A stretch of DNA of 64,000 nucleotides from Arion vulgaris (lineage: Eukaryota; Mollusca; Gastropoda; Stylommatophora; Arionidae). Each line of letters begins with the position of its first letter. Positions within the stretch are counted from its first letter, which is position 1. Location of the stretch: positions 68,316,000 through 68,379,999 of the forward strand of contig CM036754.1 in assembly GCA_020796225.1 (NCBI GenBank), read 5' to 3'. Of this stretch, positions 63,037-64,000 are shown in pieces. The position numbers and the translations under genes were made by a program. The notes under the pieces are model-generated. The model was not told the origin of the DNA, did not search any database, and worked only from the letters and a program-made list of their open reading frames with translations.

Positions 63037-63296
63037 AGAAAGTCTTATTCCGTCATCTCTCCATTCTTCAGTCTGATCCTGATACACGTTCAATCTTCCA
63101 ACACTATCCTTTGGTGGCGTACAGACGGGACAGAAGCCTTAAGGATATGTTAGTTCAATCGCCTCAAGCCTAACATCTAGAGTCATTTTGGCACCATCCA
63201 GTGTGGCCGTCGGCGCTGTAACACTTGTGCTTGTGTAATACAGACCCGCACGGTGTCTTTTCCAAAAGCCACGTTCGTTGTTGAAGACAGTTTCAC

Positions 63297-63608
63297 GTGC
63301 GAGTCCGTAATATTATCTATGCCATTATCTGCAAGCGGTGCAACAAGGCCTATATTGGGGAAACCGGCAGGAGACTCAGTGACCGATTCGCCAAACACTT
63401 GCGCGATATACGCCAATGCTCTGTGACCCCTGTAGCTACCCATTTCAATGATACTGGCCATTCAGGAGCTTGCGATGTCCAGATCACAGCCATCCGATCA
63501 TGTTCCTCTGATGATCGTAGTCGATTTGCTCTGGAGAATCGGTTGATTTCTTTGTATGGTACCTTGCGACCACGCGGGCTCAACGTATTACATTCTTATG
63601 CTTCTTAG
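63297..63608 (+). CDS. PLE GIY-YIG endonuclease domain, intact frame
   Basis: One open frame of 103 codons: NIIYAIICKRCNKAYIGETG (GIY-YIG core), RRLSDRFAKHLRDIRQCSV, ATHFNDTGHSGACDVQITAI, then ENRLISLYGTLRPRGLNVL and a stop. The catalytic Arg (GRRLSDRF) and Glu (ALENRL) positions are kept. It is the C-terminal domain of a PLE polyprotein, not a separate gene, since the upstream linker is frameshifted. The left copy at 440-774 has one more base loss. Confidence 0.82.
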   Translation: MRVRNIIYAIICKRCNKAYIGETGRRLSDRFAKHLRDIRQCSVTPVATHFNDTGHSGACDVQITAIRSCSSDDRSRFALENRLISLYGTLRPRGLNVLHSYAS

Positions 63609-63909
63609 TACTTTCTCTTCCCATGCTTTGTAATCTCTATGGGTATATGTTGCATGTATTACATTCTTATGCTTCTTAGTACTTTCTCTTCCCATGCTTT
63701 ATAATCTATATGGGTATATGTTGCATGTATTCAAGTTATATATTTACTAGATGTTTCATTGTTTCTTTTCTATTTCTAGTTTTTATGTGTGTTTTTGTGT
63801 TACATTTATTTCGTTATTCGTTTTTATTCCAGATTTTCCTTAGATACGGTGGTATTTGGTCGTCCATTTGTGTTTCATTTTAATTTGTCACTCCTGTTTG
63901 TTCGTTTGC

Positions 63910-63935
63910 TTGATAAAGGCCTTGTTGGTAGAAAC
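63910..63935 (+). ncRNA. Degenerate hammerhead-like motif, right PLE
   Basis: TTGATAAAGGCCTTGTTGGT then AGAAACG: same layout as 1092-1118 with a further C to A change just before GAAAC. The stem GGCC/GGT(A/C) is weakened. Confidence 0.45.
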
Positions 63936-64000
63936 GTTGCTGTTTATAGTCACTGTTTATGTATTTTGTAAAACTATAGTACTTTGTTTGTACGTGTTTC

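Larger units (their letters stand above)
63037..64000 (+). mobile_element. PLE 3' part, right-hand copy
   Basis: Begins at about 63037 with the LINE-PLE junction, then GTCTTATTCCGTCATCTC, matching the left PLE from about 207. A broken linker region with a cysteine cluster (CGRRRCNTC) leads to an intact endonuclease frame at 63297-63608. The 3' tail has the 70-80 bp tandem duplication (63590-63735) and the hammerhead-like motif at 63910-63935. The end lies beyond the window. Confidence 0.88.

Overview
This is invertebrate nuclear DNA: AT-rich, intron-bearing, and dominated by tandem arrays and decayed retroelements. The set of elements (GIY-YIG Penelope-like elements, I-type and RTE-like LINEs, TTAA-flanked piggyBac-like elements, tRNA-derived SINEs) suggests a lophotrochozoan such as a mollusc. 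That is an inference; nothing here fixes the species. I saw no bacterial operon, CRISPR array, rRNA gene or functional tRNA gene.

Three host genes can be assembled exon by exon with consistent splice phases. CCDC62 (minus, 1746-13117, nine exons, 526 codons, 3' end not found) encodes a coiled-coil protein with a 251-residue N-terminal extension. DENR (plus, 16669-24627, six exons, 187 aa) encodes the SUI1-domain translation factor. TMEM97 (minus, 36148-48447, three exons, 171 aa) encodes the sigma-2 receptor/EXPERA protein. DENR and CCDC62 lie head-to-head about 3.5 kb apart. From memory they are also neighbours in the human genome (12q24.31), so this looks like old microsynteny.

Layout: 1-1.2 kb, Penelope-like (PLE) 3' part; 1.7-13.1 kb, CCDC62 with introns full of minisatellites, LINE ends, a foldback and a TTAA element; 13.8-14.9 kb, LINE fragments between the two genes; 16.3-24.7 kb, DENR; 24.8-30.6 kb, a 51-bp satellite invaded by TTAA elements and then segmentally duplicated; 30.7-36.1 kb, more arrays and RTE-like LINEs; 36.1-48.4 kb, TMEM97, whose introns hold SINE, PLE and LINE copies (including a 539-codon RT/RNase H ORF) and a 1.2-kb array; 48.5-56.5 kb, a minisatellite belt with a LINE fragment and a LINE leader insertion; 56.5-63.0 kb, a LINE broken by a SINE and by another internally deleted LINE; 63.0-64.0 kb, a second PLE copy in the same orientation as the first.

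The most unusual pattern is that several arrays begin exactly at host splice sites and copy the acceptor or donor plus a few exon bases (CCDC62 exon 8, TMEM97 exons 1 and 2, perhaps CCDC62 exon 2). This makes runs of decoy splice sites. Many small indels between repeat copies could be real decay or long-read assembly error; the host exons themselves are intact.
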